From an uncultured Mycobacterium sp. (GTDB lineage Bacteria; Actinomycetota; Actinomycetes; Mycobacteriales; Mycobacteriaceae), in NCBI GenBank assembly GCA_900078375.1, contig FLQS01000004.1:97581-161580 (forward strand): 64,000 nucleotides of DNA, written 5' to 3'. This document shows positions 33,950-43,734 of this stretch, one piece after another; position 1 is the first letter of the stretch, and each line of letters opens with the position of its first letter. Both the position numbers and the translations under genes were made by a program. The notes under the pieces are model-generated. The model was not told the origin of the DNA and did no database searches. It worked only from the letters and a program-made list of their open reading frames with translations.

Positions 33950-33950
33950 C

Positions 33951-34661
33951 TCAGGACAGATCGCGGGTGACCTTCTCGGTCGTGCGGCGCCGTTCCACGA
34001 TGGCCGGGTCGGGATTGGCCACCTGAACCAACGACGCGCCGGCGGCGAACACCGCCAGCAGATTCGTCACCACCTCGTCGGGGGTGGACCACGGCAACGA
34101 CGACATCACCCGATCGCCCGCGGACAGGCCTGCCGCCGCCGCGGATTCGGAAGCCGACGCCAGGACTTCGTCGGCTGACCGGCCGGCCAGTGCCGGACCG
34201 GGGTTCTGCTCGGTAATGAACTGGTCGCCGTGTACCCGCACCGCGGTCGCGTAATCGGTGACGCCGATGGGAAGATCGGCGGCAGGCTTGCCGAAAGCGT
34301 CCAGCGACAACACCGCGACCTCACCGCCGGCCACCGCCTCGTCGGCCTCGTCCAGCCGCTCGGCTGTGCACAGCGCCAGATCCGCGGGCCCTGATAGCAC
34401 GACTTCGGCACCGATCCACCACGCGCCCAACAGCACTGCCGCTGTCTGCCAGTGCGCCGGCAACAGTATCGCCACTCGGCTGCCCGGCCCGGCGCCGAGC
34501 TCATCGCGTAATAGGTTGGCGGTCTTGGCCGCCCAGTTGGCCAGCGTCACCGTCGACAGCTCGATGCGCTCACCCGTCACGTCGTCGTAGTAGGTGATCC
34601 GGGGGCCCATCGGGTCGGCTTTGAGCAGCGGATCGAGCACCGCTGCAGTCAGATTGGCCAT
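33951..34661 (-). CDS. TIGR03089-type protein (truncated adenylate-forming-like fold)
   Basis: 236 residues from the ATG at 34661, overlapping the LCP stop in ATGA. The sequence T-V-T-L-A-N-W-A-A-K-T-A-N-L-L-R-D-E-L-G-style block and R-V-A-I-L-L-P-A-H-W-Q-T-A-A-V-L-L-G-A-W match the beginning of acyl-CoA synthetases, but the protein stops before the AMP-binding and catalytic motifs. Actinobacterial proteins like this are grouped as TIGR03089 and have no known function. Its place behind an LCP ligase gene is conserved. Confidence 0.8.
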   Translation of the reverse strand: MANLTAAVLDPLLKADPMGPRITYYDDVTGERIELSTVTLANWAAKTANLLRDELGAGPGSRVAILLPAHWQTAAVLLGAWWIGAEVVLSGPADLALCTAERLDEADEAVAGGEVAVLSLDAFGKPAADLPIGVTDYATAVRVHGDQFITEQNPGPALAGRSADEVLASASESAAAAGLSAGDRVMSSLPWSTPDEVVTNLLAVFAAGASLVQVANPDPAIVERRRTTEKVTRDLS

Positions 34662-36157
34662 CAGTTGACGCACTTGGGGTCATCAGACCCCGCGGTGATG
34701 ATGGGCGATGGCGGGGGAGCGGTGCCGTCGCCGGCCTGACCGGCCGCTTCGGTAACCGCCGCCGACGTCGGCAGCGAGCCCTCCAGGCCCGAACCCGGCC
34801 CGGTGTAATCGCTGGACAGCACCACCCGCACAGTGCCCGCCGGAATCCCCTCCCCGGACACCACGGGCAATCCGCCGAGCTCCTTGGCGACGGCCTGGGC
34901 GCCGAGGTCGTCATCCTTGGCGGCCTGCACCTGGCTGCGGAGCACGTGATCCTTGTCGTTGTTGCCGATACTTCCCGCGCCAAAGCCCTTGGTGATCAGC
35001 ACGTCTGACACCGCACCGGCCAGACCGTTGATATCGGTGTCGTTGACCACGTCGACCTTCGTCTGTTCCGGCGTGTACGCGATCTTCTCGGTCTTGCCCT
35101 CGGCCTGATCGTGCAACAGGCCGGCCACCCACTCCTGCACCTGAGACGGATCGACCCGGACCACCGACTGCATGCCGTCGTCGCTCCAGCCGGCCTCGTC
35201 GAGCACCGGGATCGTCGCGAACGCGACGTTGCCACCGGCGAGGTGCTCGAGCTGCTTGATGAAATCCATGATGTCCCAGCCTGATGAGAGGACGACCGAG
35301 CGCTGGATCGCGTCCTGCAGGCGGTTCAGGGTGGACGGGCTGGTCAGGGTCTTGCCCGAAATTACTTGGTGAGCCAGGGAAGCCATCACCACTTGCTGGC
35401 GCACCACCCGGTCCAGATCGCCACGCGGCAGGTCGTGCCGCTGCCGGACGAAGCTCAGCGCTTGGGGGCCGTTGAGCTTCTGCCAGCCGGCCGGGAAGTC
35501 GGCACCGGAAAGTGGTTCGTAAACAGCATCTTTCAGGCAGACGTCGACGCCGCCGAGCGCGTCGGTGATCAGTGAGAAGCCGAGCAGGCCGATCTCGGCG
35601 TAGTGGTCGACGGTGACACCAGTCAGGTCGGCGACGGTCTTGATGAGTGCCTCGCGGCCCGCCTCGGTGGCTTTGGGTTCGGCTTCGGCGGGATCCATGC
35701 CCTGCTGCTCGACCAGCTGCTTCATCTTGTCCAGCTTCACCTGGCCGTAGACGCCGTTGATCTTCGTCTTGTCCAGGCCGGGCGCCTTGACGTAGGAGTC
35801 GCGGGGAATCGAGATCGCCGTCGCCGACTTCCCGTTGTTCGGGATGCGGACCAGGATGATCGTGTCGGTGTTGGTCGACACGTCGTCGCCGGCGTGCAAG
35901 GCCGCGAGCTCGTCTTCGGACAGCGGGTTGCCGTGCGCATCGGTGCGGCTGTCCATGCCGACCAGCAGGATGTCGATCGCGCCGTCCTGCCCGCCGCCGC
36001 CGAGCGCCGCGGTGCTCATGTGGAAGATGCCGTTCTCGAAGGAGCGGATCTTGCCCCATGCGACACCGGTGCCGATCATCACCGCCACCGCGATCAACGC
36101 GAGCACGGTACGGGCCACCCGCCGGGCGCCCGTCAGTGCTTCGGTGTCAGCAGGCAT
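34661..36157 (-). CDS. LCP-family cell-wall ligase (LytR-CpsA-Psr)
   Basis: 498 residues. One N-terminal transmembrane helix (about 15-35), then the LCP catalytic domain (D-I-L-L-V-G-M-D-S-R, I-P-R-D-S-Y-V with the conserved R-D, and the R-Q-R-H-D arginine motif), then a LytR_C domain (about 360-450) and a Ser/Pro-rich tail. Mycobacterial Lcp1 (Rv3267) attaches arabinogalactan to peptidoglycan, and the gene order here (next to rmlD and wbbL) points to that orthologue. Activity is periplasmic. Confidence 0.92.
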   Translation of the reverse strand: MPADTEALTGARRVARTVLALIAVAVMIGTGVAWGKIRSFENGIFHMSTAALGGGGQDGAIDILLVGMDSRTDAHGNPLSEDELAALHAGDDVSTNTDTIILVRIPNNGKSATAISIPRDSYVKAPGLDKTKINGVYGQVKLDKMKQLVEQQGMDPAEAEPKATEAGREALIKTVADLTGVTVDHYAEIGLLGFSLITDALGGVDVCLKDAVYEPLSGADFPAGWQKLNGPQALSFVRQRHDLPRGDLDRVVRQQVVMASLAHQVISGKTLTSPSTLNRLQDAIQRSVVLSSGWDIMDFIKQLEHLAGGNVAFATIPVLDEAGWSDDGMQSVVRVDPSQVQEWVAGLLHDQAEGKTEKIAYTPEQTKVDVVNDTDINGLAGAVSDVLITKGFGAGSIGNNDKDHVLRSQVQAAKDDDLGAQAVAKELGGLPVVSGEGIPAGTVRVVLSSDYTGPGSGLEGSLPTSAAVTEAAGQAGDGTAPPPSPIITAGSDDPKCVN

Positions 36158-36224
36158 CAGCCCAGGCTACTGGCGAGACGGGCGCAAGCCGGGTAGCGCA
36201 AACCGGCGTGCCAGACTCGTATTC

Positions 36225-37103
36225 GTGGCGGCAAGAATCGTGATCACGGGTGCCGGTGGCCAGGTTGGGCGGTTTCTTGCAGGTGAGGCGGCCCGCCGGG
36301 GCCGCGCGGTCAGCGCGTTGACGCATCAGCAGTGGGACATCACCGACCCGGCTGCCGCCGAGCGGTTCATCGCCGAAGGGGACCTGGTGGTCAACTGCGC
36401 GGCGATCGCGAACGTCGACACCGCCGAAGCCGACCCCGATACCGCCTACGCCATCAACGCCACCGGGCCGGAGACCGTCGCGCACGCCTGTGCGCGGGTC
36501 GGCGCGCAGCTGATACACCTCTCCACTGATTACGTCTTCGACGGTCAGCAGCGGCACCCCTACGAGGTCGGCGACGACGCCGCGCCGCTAGGCGTCTACG
36601 GGCGCACCAAGCTGGCCGGCGAGCTGGCGGTGCTGGCGGCGATGCCCGATGCCCACGTCGTACGCACCTCGTGGGTCTACACCGGTGGTGCGGGAAACGA
36701 CGTCGTGGCAGGCCTACGTCGGGCGGCCGCCACCGACCGCGTTATCGACGCCGTCGACGACCAGACCGGGTCGCCGACCTACGTCAAAGACCTCGTCGAC
36801 GCGTTGCTCGAAATCGGCGAGGGCCACGTCAGGGAGCCCGTTCTGCACGTCGCCAACGATGGCGCGTGCACCCGCTACGAGCAGGCCAGAGCGGTGTTCG
36901 AAGAACTGGGCGCCGACCCGCAACGGGTGCGACCGGTCAGCGCGGAGCGGTCGGTCCGCCGGGCGCCCCGCCCGGCGTATTCGGCACTGTCGACGGCGAT
37001 GTCGGTGCGGGCCGGGTTGAGCCCGCAGCGGCCGTGGCGCGCGGCGTTGGCCGAGGCGCTTGTCCAACCCGTCAATAGCCGACAGTTACCCTCTACGCCG
37101 TGA
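36225..37103 (+). CDS. rmlD: dTDP-4-dehydrorhamnose reductase
   Basis: 292 residues from a GTG at 36225. NAD(P)H motif I-T-G-A-G-G-Q-V-G-R near the N-terminus, and the SDR pair S-T-D-Y-V-F-D-G and Y-G-R-T-K. It makes dTDP-L-rhamnose, the sugar used by the downstream rhamnosyltransferase for the arabinogalactan linker. It overlaps wbbL by 4 bp and is divergent from the LCP gene (67-bp gap). Confidence 0.94.
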   Translation: MAARIVITGAGGQVGRFLAGEAARRGRAVSALTHQQWDITDPAAAERFIAEGDLVVNCAAIANVDTAEADPDTAYAINATGPETVAHACARVGAQLIHLSTDYVFDGQQRHPYEVGDDAAPLGVYGRTKLAGELAVLAAMPDAHVVRTSWVYTGGAGNDVVAGLRRAAATDRVIDAVDDQTGSPTYVKDLVDALLEIGEGHVREPVLHVANDGACTRYEQARAVFEELGADPQRVRPVSAERSVRRAPRPAYSALSTAMSVRAGLSPQRPWRAALAEALVQPVNSRQLPSTP

Positions 37104-37990
37104 CGTCCAGCCGCCCCCTGACCGTGGTGACGGTGACGTACTCCCCGGGCTCACATCTGGATCGCTTCCTGTCCTCGTTGACGGTGGCCACCGACCGCCC
37201 GGTGACGGTGGTGCTGGCCGACAACGGCTCCACCGACGGGGCGCCTGAGGAAGCCGTCGAGCGCTATCCCGGCACCCGGCTGCTGTGCACCGGCGGAAAC
37301 CTCGGCTACGGCAGCGCCGTCAACCGCGGTGTCGCGACCGCCCCGGCCGACGACGAGTTCGTGATCGTGGCGAACCCGGACGTGGTGTGGGCACCGAACA
37401 GCATCGACGAACTGCTGGCTGCCGCCGAGCGCTGGCCGCGCGCCGGGACGCTGGGGCCGCTGATCCGCGACCCCGACGGTGCGGTCTACCCGTCGGCGCG
37501 CCACCTGCCCAGCCTGGTCCGGGGCGGTATGCACGCCGTCGTCGGCTTCATCTGGAAGAAAAACCCGTGGACGCGGGCCTACCGGCAGGAATACCTCGTG
37601 CCCACCGAGCGACCGGTCGGCTGGCTGTCGGGAGCCTGCCTGCTGGTCCGCCGCGCGGCATTCGACCAGGTCAGAGGTTTTGACGAGCGCTATTTCATGT
37701 ATATGGAGGACGTCGACCTGGGCGACCGGTTGGGCGAGGCGGGCTGGCTCAATGTGTACGTGCCGTCGGCGGAGATCCTGCACGACAAAGGCCACTCGAC
37801 CGGCCGCGATCCCGCCAGCAACCTGCGCGCACATCACGAAAGCACCTACATTTACCTATCCGATCGCCACTCTGGTTGGTGGCGTGCGCCGCTTCGATGG
37901 ACGATGAAGAGCGCGCTGAAGGTTCGGTCGCGCGCGGCGGTCGGTAAGTCCCGGCGCGAGCTGGCAAAAAGTAGGGGGCTCGGTGAGTGA
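37100..37990 (+). CDS. wbbL: N-acetylglucosaminyl-diphospho-decaprenol L-rhamnosyltransferase
   Basis: 296 residues from a GTG overlapping rmlD. GT2-family glycosyltransferase: V-V-T-V-T-Y-S-P-G-S-H at the start, L-A-D-N-G-S-T-D-G and V-A-N-P-D-V as the nucleotide-sugar and DxD-like region, G-A-C-L-L-V and M-Y-M-E-D-V-D-L-G-D-R for the acceptor site. It adds rhamnose to the GlcNAc-decaprenyl carrier to start arabinogalactan. It overlaps the mannose-1-phosphate guanylyltransferase gene by 8 bp. Confidence 0.93.
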   Translation: MTSSRPLTVVTVTYSPGSHLDRFLSSLTVATDRPVTVVLADNGSTDGAPEEAVERYPGTRLLCTGGNLGYGSAVNRGVATAPADDEFVIVANPDVVWAPNSIDELLAAAERWPRAGTLGPLIRDPDGAVYPSARHLPSLVRGGMHAVVGFIWKKNPWTRAYRQEYLVPTERPVGWLSGACLLVRRAAFDQVRGFDERYFMYMEDVDLGDRLGEAGWLNVYVPSAEILHDKGHSTGRDPASNLRAHHESTYIYLSDRHSGWWRAPLRWTMKSALKVRSRAAVGKSRRELAKSRGLGE

Positions 37991-39068
37991 CGTTGATGCT
38001 TCGAAGGTCGATGCGGTGGTGCTCGTCGGCGGAAAGGGCACCCGGCTGCGGCCGTTGACCGTGTCGGCCGCCAAGCCGATGCTGCCCACCGCGGGGCTGC
38101 CGTTCCTGACCCACCTGCTGTCCCGCATCGCCGACGCCGGCATCGAGCACGTCATTCTCGGCACCTCGTTCAAGGCGGCGACGTTCGAATCCGAGTTCGG
38201 CGACGGCTCCAAACTCGGCCTGCAGATCGAATATGTGGTGGAGGAGCATCCGCTGGGCACCGGCGGCGGGATCGCCAATGTGGTGCCGAAGCTGCGCAAC
38301 GACACGGTGATGGTCTTCAACGGTGACGTGCTGTCCGGTCTGGATCTGCGCGCGATGCTGGCCAGCCACCACGAGTCGCAGGCCGATCTGACGCTGCACC
38401 TCGTGCGGGTCAGCGACCCGCGGGCGTTCGGCTGTGTGCCGACCGATGCCGACGGCCGCGTGCAGGCCTTCCTGGAGAAGACCGAGGACCCGCCATCCGA
38501 CCAGATCAACGCAGGCACCTACATCTTCAAGCGCGAGATTGTCGAACAGATCCCGCGCGGGCGTGAGGTGTCGGTGGAGCGTGAGGTGTTCCCAGGATTG
38601 CTGGCCGACGGGGTGAAGGTCTGCGGCTACGTCGATTCCAGCTACTGGCGCGACATGGGCACACCCGAGGACTTCGTCCGCGGCTCGGCCGATCTGGTCC
38701 GCGGCCTGGCTCCCTCGCCTGCGCTCGGCGGACGACGCGGCGAGAGCTTGGTGCACGACGGCGCGTCGGTGGCACCAGGGGCCGTGATGGTGGGCGGGAC
38801 CGTGGTCGGCCGCGGCGCCGAGATCGGGCCGGGGGTCCGACTGGACGGCGCGGTGATCTTCGACGGGGCCCGCATCGAAGCGGGCTCGGTGGTGGAGCGC
38901 TCGATCATCGGTGCCGGCGCCCGGATCGGGCCGCGGGCACTGATCCGCGACGGCATCATCGGCGACGGCGCCAACATCGGGGCTCGTTGCGAACTGTTGC
39001 GCGGTGCCCGGGTGTGGCCCGGGGTCGTGATCCCCGACTGTGGAATCCGCTACTCGTCGGACATTTAG
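37983..39068 (+). CDS. manB: Mannose-1-phosphate guanylyltransferase
   Basis: 361 residues from a GTG. The nucleotidyltransferase motif V-L-V-G-G-K-G-T-R-L-R-P-L-T is followed by V-F-N-G-D-V-L for the metal site. The C-terminal 110 residues are a left-handed beta-helix of hexapeptide repeats (A-P-G-A-V, G-R-G-A-E-I-G-P, G-A-R-I-E-A-G). It makes GDP-mannose for PIM, LM, LAM and glycans. The orthologous mycobacterial gene (Rv3264c) is called manB; older annotations call it rmlA2. Confidence 0.9.
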   Translation: MSDVDASKVDAVVLVGGKGTRLRPLTVSAAKPMLPTAGLPFLTHLLSRIADAGIEHVILGTSFKAATFESEFGDGSKLGLQIEYVVEEHPLGTGGGIANVVPKLRNDTVMVFNGDVLSGLDLRAMLASHHESQADLTLHLVRVSDPRAFGCVPTDADGRVQAFLEKTEDPPSDQINAGTYIFKREIVEQIPRGREVSVEREVFPGLLADGVKVCGYVDSSYWRDMGTPEDFVRGSADLVRGLAPSPALGGRRGESLVHDGASVAPGAVMVGGTVVGRGAEIGPGVRLDGAVIFDGARIEAGSVVERSIIGAGARIGPRALIRDGIIGDGANIGARCELLRGARVWPGVVIPDCGIRYSSDI

Positions 39069-39604
39069 CGCCGCGAGCGGCCGACCGCGACCAGTTGTGC
39101 CACCGCGGCGTCCACGCCCTCGGGTAGCGCGTCGACCGGCCACCACCGCAGATCCAGTGATTCGTCACTGATCGCGATGGCGGCATCCGCAGGCGCCCGG
39201 GCGATGAACTGCAGATCCAGATGGCGGGTCGGCACCCCCAGCGAGCAGGTCAGTGCGTGCACGTGAATGGCGCCCAGCGCCTCATCGATGCGCAGACCTT
39301 CGATCCCGGATTCCTCGGTTGCCTCGCGCATCGCCGCCGCGACGATGTCGGTGTCTTCCGGTTCGCAGTGCCCACCGAGCTGCACCCAACGTCCGAGCCG
39401 CGGATGCAGAGTCAGCAGAACCTCGTCGCCGGAGTCTGAGACCACCAGCGCCGAGGCGGTGATATGGCCTGGGACGCAGGCACGTTCACACGCGTCAGTG
39501 CGCGCCAGCAGGAATGCCAGGACGGCTTGGCGTAGCGCGTCCTGGTCGGTATCGGGAGCATCCCACTCGGTCAGCAGCTCGATCGCCGAATCCCGGACGC
39601 TCAT
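39065..39604 (-). CDS. NUDIX hydrolase
   Basis: 179 residues from the ATG at 39604, overlapping the fbiB stop in ATGA. The Nudix helix ends R-E-A-T-E-E-S-G-I, preceded by G-G-H-C-E-P-E-D; the box has one extra residue and Asp for the first Glu compared with the textbook pattern, a variant I recognise in other actinobacterial proteins. It would cleave a nucleoside diphosphate-linked substrate. The link with F420 genes is positional only. It overlaps the manB end by 4 bp, convergent. Confidence 0.87.
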   Translation of the reverse strand: MSVRDSAIELLTEWDAPDTDQDALRQAVLAFLLARTDACERACVPGHITASALVVSDSGDEVLLTLHPRLGRWVQLGGHCEPEDTDIVAAAMREATEESGIEGLRIDEALGAIHVHALTCSLGVPTRHLDLQFIARAPADAAIAISDESLDLRWWPVDALPEGVDAAVAQLVAVGRSRR

Positions 39605-40974
39605 TTGCGGATCAGAAGATCGCCGACCGGCGCCGGATCGCGTGGCTCCGGTGGGTCGACCGGATAGCCGATCGCGATTGCGCCCAGCGGCTCCCAATCC
39701 GGTGGCAGGTCAAGGGTTTCGCGGACCAGTTCGGCCGCAAAGATGGTCGAGCCGATCCAGCAGCTACCCACGCCGCGGACCGCCAGCGCGACCAGCAGCG
39801 CCTGCACCGCCGCGCCGACCGCGACGGTGAACATCGTGTGCTCGGCCTCGGTGCGGGCCGCATCCGGATAGCTGTGCGCGCCGTCGGGCACCAGGAACGG
39901 AATCACGACCTCGGGTGCGTCGTAGAGGATCTGCCCGCGCGCGATGCGCCGCTCGACCGCATCGGCCGGCTTGCCGTCGGCGGTCAGGTCAGCGCGCCAG
40001 GCGTCTTTCATGGCCTCCAGCAGCGCGGTGCGACGGTCGCGATCGGCCAGCCAGACGAACCGCACCGGCCGGGTGTGATGGGGGGCCGGCGCGGTGAGCG
40101 CCTCGGCGACTGCTTCCTCGATGAGCACGGCGTCGACAGGCCCGGCCGCGAACTGCCGCACCGACCGGCGCAGCAGTTGGGCCTGGCGACGGCCGAGTTC
40201 GATCGACTCGGCAGTGCCCAGCCAGAACAAGTCGTCCTCGCCGCCGCGCAGCAGTCGCGCTGCGGTGGACCCATCGTCGTCGAGTTCGAGTCCGCGGACC
40301 ACCGCTACGGGCACCGCAGTGAGCTTGCCTTTGACAAGGTCGGCGGCGGCGGCGATTTCGTCGGCGACAGCCACCTCGGTGACCACCAGCTCATTGCCGT
40401 GCCTGTCGACGGCGCCGGCGTAGCCGTACAGAACCGGCAGCCCGGACGAGCCGATCGCGGCGTCGGTTTGCCCGTTTCGCCAGGCACGGCCCATCGTGTC
40501 GGTGACCACTACCGCGACATTCACACCCAGCCGGTCGCGTAGCGCTGTGCGCAGTGCGGCGGCACTTCCGTCTGGATCGAGAGGCAGCATCGCCAATTCG
40601 GTTGCGCCGACATTGGAGCCGTCGACGCCGGCGGCTGCCTGGACGATGCCGTTGCGGTTCTCGGTGATCAGGGTGCGACCCTTGCGGGCCAGCACCCGCA
40701 CCGCCTCGGTGTCGATGAGTTTGCGGCGCAGGGCATCTCGCTCGTCAGGATCCGAGGGTGCCGCGACGATGCGGCCCTCGCATTTGGACATCACCTTGCT
40801 GGTGACCACGACGATGTCGCCGTCGCGCAGCCACGGGGCGGCCTCGGCGAGTGCGGTGGCAAGGTCGTCGCCGGGGCGGAATTCGGGAAGTCCGGCGACG
40901 GGCAGGATTTCAACGGGTGCCGCGCTGCCATGGTCGCCGCTCGGCGGCGCCGTCGGGCTTGAGCCGAGGGTCAC
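39601..40974 (-). CDS. fbiB: Bifunctional F420 gamma-glutamyl ligase / dehydro-F420-0 reductase
   Basis: 457 residues from a GTG overlapping the fbiA stop (GTGA). The N-terminal domain (about 1-245) is the CofE-like ligase with [13 protein letters not shown] and V-V-T-D-T-M-G-R. The C-terminal domain is an FMN-binding nitroreductase fold (R-R-S-V-R-Q-F, then G-V-G-S-C-W-I-G). FbiB adds a poly-gamma-glutamate tail to F420-0 and reduces its precursor. It forms an operon with fbiA and the Nudix gene. Confidence 0.95.
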   Translation of the reverse strand: MTLGSSPTAPPSGDHGSAAPVEILPVAGLPEFRPGDDLATALAEAAPWLRDGDIVVVTSKVMSKCEGRIVAAPSDPDERDALRRKLIDTEAVRVLARKGRTLITENRNGIVQAAAGVDGSNVGATELAMLPLDPDGSAAALRTALRDRLGVNVAVVVTDTMGRAWRNGQTDAAIGSSGLPVLYGYAGAVDRHGNELVVTEVAVADEIAAAADLVKGKLTAVPVAVVRGLELDDDGSTAARLLRGGEDDLFWLGTAESIELGRRQAQLLRRSVRQFAAGPVDAVLIEEAVAEALTAPAPHHTRPVRFVWLADRDRRTALLEAMKDAWRADLTADGKPADAVERRIARGQILYDAPEVVIPFLVPDGAHSYPDAARTEAEHTMFTVAVGAAVQALLVALAVRGVGSCWIGSTIFAAELVRETLDLPPDWEPLGAIAIGYPVDPPEPRDPAPVGDLLIRK

Positions 40975-41972
40975 AGTTTTACCCCCGCCAATTCCAGCCC
41001 GGCACGCACCATATCGGCAGTGGCCGACGGGTCGGACATCAGCAGGGGTATCGATTTCACCGTCACCCCGGGGATTTCGGCCTGATCGCCTTCGGAGATC
41101 AACCAGTAGTCCAGGATTCCGGTCGCCGATCGCGCGCCGTAGTGCCGGGCAACGGCTTGCGACGACGTTTCGACGCCGATCACTGACAGGCATTCGTCGG
41201 CCATGCCCCGCAACGGCTTTCCACCGATGATGGGGGAGTAGCCGATGACCGGCGCGGGCGTGGACCGCAGTGCCGCGCGGACGCCTGGGATGGCCAGGAT
41301 CGCACCGACGCTGACCACCGGGTTTGACGGTGCCAGCATGACGACGTCGGCATCGCTGATCGCATCGACGACACCGGGGGCGGCAGTGGCGTTTTCGGAG
41401 CCCACGAACGCGAAGCTGTGCGTGGTCACCTGGGCCCGGTAGCGCACCCACCACTCCTGGAAGTGAATGGCCTTGCGGTCGCCGGTGTCGGGATCGTCGA
41501 TCACGACGTGGGTTTCGCACCGGTCGTCGCTGGCCGGCAGCAGCGTGGCGCCGGGGTTCCAGCGCGCGCAGAGCGCCTCTGTCACCTGGGAAAGCGGATA
41601 TCCGGCCCGCAACATTTGGCTTCGCACCAAATGCGTGGCCAAATCTCGGTCGCCCAAACCGAACCAATCCGGTTGGACCCCGTAGGCGGCCAATTCCTCT
41701 TTTGCATTCCACGTCTCGTTGCGATGCCCCCAGCCGCGCTCGGGGTCGATGCCGCCGCCCAAGGTGTACATGCAGGTGTCGAGGTCGGGACAGATTCGCA
41801 CGCCGTGCATCCACGCGTCGTCGCCGATGTTGACCACGGCCGTCAGCGCGTGATCAAGATCGCTTGTGGCTGCGGATATCTGGCCGGCGAACTGGCCAAG
41901 TCCTAGCAGTCGCTGCACGCCCAGCAGGAAGCGGGCACCCCCTACGCCGCCGACCAGAACGGTGATCTTCAC
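40971..41972 (-). CDS. fbiA: 2-phospho-L-lactate (phosphoenolpyruvyl) transferase FbiA
   Basis: 333 residues from a GTG at 41972 (start [14 protein letters not shown]). The glycine-rich motif and [10 protein letters not shown], plus L-A-P-S-N-P-V-V-S and I-G-G-K-P-L-R-G, are CofD hallmarks. It joins the Fo chromophore to a phospho-lactate/enolpyruvyl unit to make F420-0 or its dehydro form. It is divergent from whiB2 across a 298-bp gap. Confidence 0.95.
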   Translation of the reverse strand: MKITVLVGGVGGARFLLGVQRLLGLGQFAGQISAATSDLDHALTAVVNIGDDAWMHGVRICPDLDTCMYTLGGGIDPERGWGHRNETWNAKEELAAYGVQPDWFGLGDRDLATHLVRSQMLRAGYPLSQVTEALCARWNPGATLLPASDDRCETHVVIDDPDTGDRKAIHFQEWWVRYRAQVTTHSFAFVGSENATAAPGVVDAISDADVVMLAPSNPVVSVGAILAIPGVRAALRSTPAPVIGYSPIIGGKPLRGMADECLSVIGVETSSQAVARHYGARSATGILDYWLISEGDQAEIPGVTVKSIPLLMSDPSATADMVRAGLELAGVKL

Positions 41973-42270
41973 ACCGACCGACACTAGGCGGTCGGCACTT
42001 TCGGCGACGCACGCGGTCACGATCGGGTCACTCTCAAGACACGCCGGTGCATCGACTCGCCGAATTGTCCGAGGAAAATGGTATTAATTTCGGTTCAATC
42101 GCTTGCGCGAAGCACCTCAGACGTGTCTAATCACATCAGTGTCATTTCCCGGTCGGACCTGCCGGTTTTGGTGTCCCAGACCGTGATTCGACCAGGTGTT
42201 CGAATTGAGTTGGGCACACTTCAATAGTGGGCGACATGCAGATCTACGAAACCAGGTGAAGGAGGCGGAA
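41973..42270. promoter_or_regulatory. 298-bp intergenic region between fbiA and whiB2
   Basis: It holds no supported reading frame. It is less G+C-rich in its middle, with a TATTAA-like element near 42080 on the plus strand and TCTAATCA near 42125, which could be -10 boxes of whiB2. AAGGAGG at 42258-42264 is the whiB2 ribosome site. A long 5' leader of whiB2 seems likely; specific transcription-factor sites cannot be assigned from sequence alone. Confidence 0.4.
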
Positions 42271-42630
42271 ATGTCCTATGAGCACGTAATCGGCGCGATG
42301 GGGTTGCCGCAGTCCATTCCCGGATCGCAGACGATGGGGGTAATGGCACGCGCTCACTTGAGTTTGGTGCCGGACCCGATCATCGATGCGACTACGGATA
42401 CTTCCGATGATGAAGACCAGTGGCAGGAACGGGCGCTGTGCGCGCAGACCGACCCCGAAGCATTCTTCCCTGAGAAGGGTGGTTCCACCCGCGAAGCCAA
42501 GCGCATCTGCCTGGGTTGCGAGGTCAAGGACGCGTGCCTCGACTACGCCCTGGCCCACGATGAGCGCTTCGGCATCTGGGGCGGGCTCTCCGAGCGGGAG
42601 CGTCGTCGCCTCAAGCGCGGCATCATCTGA
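42271..42630 (+). CDS. whiB2: Transcriptional regulator WhiB2
   Basis: 119 residues from the ATG behind AAGGAGG. The four cluster cysteines are Cys57, Cys80, Cys83 and Cys89 (C-L-G-C motif), followed by G-I-W-G-G at 101-105 and the basic DNA-binding tail R-R-R-L-K-R-G. The [4Fe-4S] protein binds the primary sigma factor; the mycobacterial orthologue (WhmD in M. smegmatis) is essential for septation and division. The first 50 residues are unconserved. Confidence 0.94.
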   Translation: MSYEHVIGAMGLPQSIPGSQTMGVMARAHLSLVPDPIIDATTDTSDDEDQWQERALCAQTDPEAFFPEKGGSTREAKRICLGCEVKDACLDYALAHDERFGIWGGLSERERRRLKRGII

Positions 42631-42643
42631 CAGCCCCGCGCGA

Positions 42644-43138
42644 CTAATCCTCTTCCATACTCGGGTCGATAACTGACGGTTCGACACCGAGGTAGGTAGC
42701 TACCTGCGCCACCAATATGTCGTGCAGAAGGTCCGTCAGATCGATCGAGTCCTTGGCTCGCCGCTCGATCGGCTTGCGAAACAGCACTATTCGGGCCCGC
42801 GTGGAGTTACCGCGAACGTCGACCCCGGCCGGGATCAAACGGGCCAGCGCGATAGGCCCATCGGCGACCACTTCGGCCGGCCATTGCACACTGTCCGGAT
42901 CCTTAGGCGCAATGCGCGGGATCTCGTCGACAGCGACGTCCAATCCGGTGAGCCGTTGCTGCCAGCGGCGCTCGATCGGCTCGTAGGCTTCCAGCACCGC
43001 CATGTCGAACCGCTCCGCGCGGCTGCGCCAGCCCGGCACCGTCGGTGGTAGTAGTGGCCCCCGCATCTCGCGTCCCCGGCGTGACCCCGGGCCGCCGCCG
43101 GACCGACCACTTCGCCGGGAGCTGCGGGAATCGGCCAC
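42644..43138 (-). CDS. Zincin-1-like (metallopeptidase family) protein with degenerate active site
   Basis: 164 residues from a GTG at 43138 (M-A-D-S-R-S-S-R-R-S-G start); a later ATG at 43066 is possible. The body (W-R-S-R-A-E-R-F-D, L-A-R-L-I-P-A-G-V-D, R-I-V-L-F-R-K-P-I-E-R-R) matches the small metallopeptidase family PF06262 next to whiB2 in mycobacteria. Where such proteins have H-E-x-x-H, the sequence here reads H-D-I-L-V, so it lacks the glutamate and second histidine and may not be a peptidase. It is convergent with whiB2. Confidence 0.75.
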   Translation of the reverse strand: MADSRSSRRSGRSGGGPGSRRGREMRGPLLPPTVPGWRSRAERFDMAVLEAYEPIERRWQQRLTGLDVAVDEIPRIAPKDPDSVQWPAEVVADGPIALARLIPAGVDVRGNSTRARIVLFRKPIERRAKDSIDLTDLLHDILVAQVATYLGVEPSVIDPSMEED

Positions 43139-43228
43139 GAGAGAGATCGTAACGGTTGTGAATCGGCGGCCTGGTGGCTGCGCGTGTCCGCGAGTCACCG
43201 GTGAATGAACCGCGATAACCTCACGAAC

Positions 43229-43657
43229 GTGAATGCTCCCCGTCGCTGCTGCCGGCCTGGGTGCCCCCTTTATGCGGTGGCGACGCTGACGTTCGTCTAT
43301 TCCGATTCCACCGCCGTCGTCGGCCCGCTTGCGATCACCCGCGAACCGCATTCCTGGGACCTGTGCATCGGGCATGCCACCCGGATCACGGCGCCGATCG
43401 GCTGGGACCTCGTTCGCCATGCCGGTCCGCTGCCCGAGTTCCCCGACGAGGACGACCTGGTGGCCCTTGCCGACGCTGTTCGTGAGGGTCGCGACGGATT
43501 GTCGGCCCGGGCGCCGGTGGTGGGTTTCTCCGAACCCGGCGGCGCGGCACACGCACCGGCGACCAGTGCTCCGATGATGCCGTCGGCCGCTCATCGGCCG
43601 GCCACCGCCGGCCGTCGGCGTGGACACCTGCGCGTACTGCCGGACCCGACAGACTGA
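43229..43657 (+). CDS. DUF3499 family protein
   Basis: 142 residues from a GTG at 43229. The N-terminal motif R-C-C-R-P-G-C and later W-D-L-C-I-G-H-A could hold a metal, typical of DUF3499. The C-terminal 50 residues are Pro/Ala-rich and end in R-R-R-G-H-L-R-V-L. The family is restricted to actinobacteria and always lies upstream of a phosphomannomutase, as here; its function is unknown. Confidence 0.85.
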   Translation: MNAPRRCCRPGCPLYAVATLTFVYSDSTAVVGPLAITREPHSWDLCIGHATRITAPIGWDLVRHAGPLPEFPDEDDLVALADAVREGRDGLSARAPVVGFSEPGGAAHAPATSAPMMPSAAHRPATAGRRRGHLRVLPDPTD

Positions 43658-43734
43658 CGCCATAGCCGCCCGTACCGGGGCGCGCAAACAGATAGGCTGG
43701 CGGCCAAGAGTCCCTCTCGGTCAGGAGATCCGCC

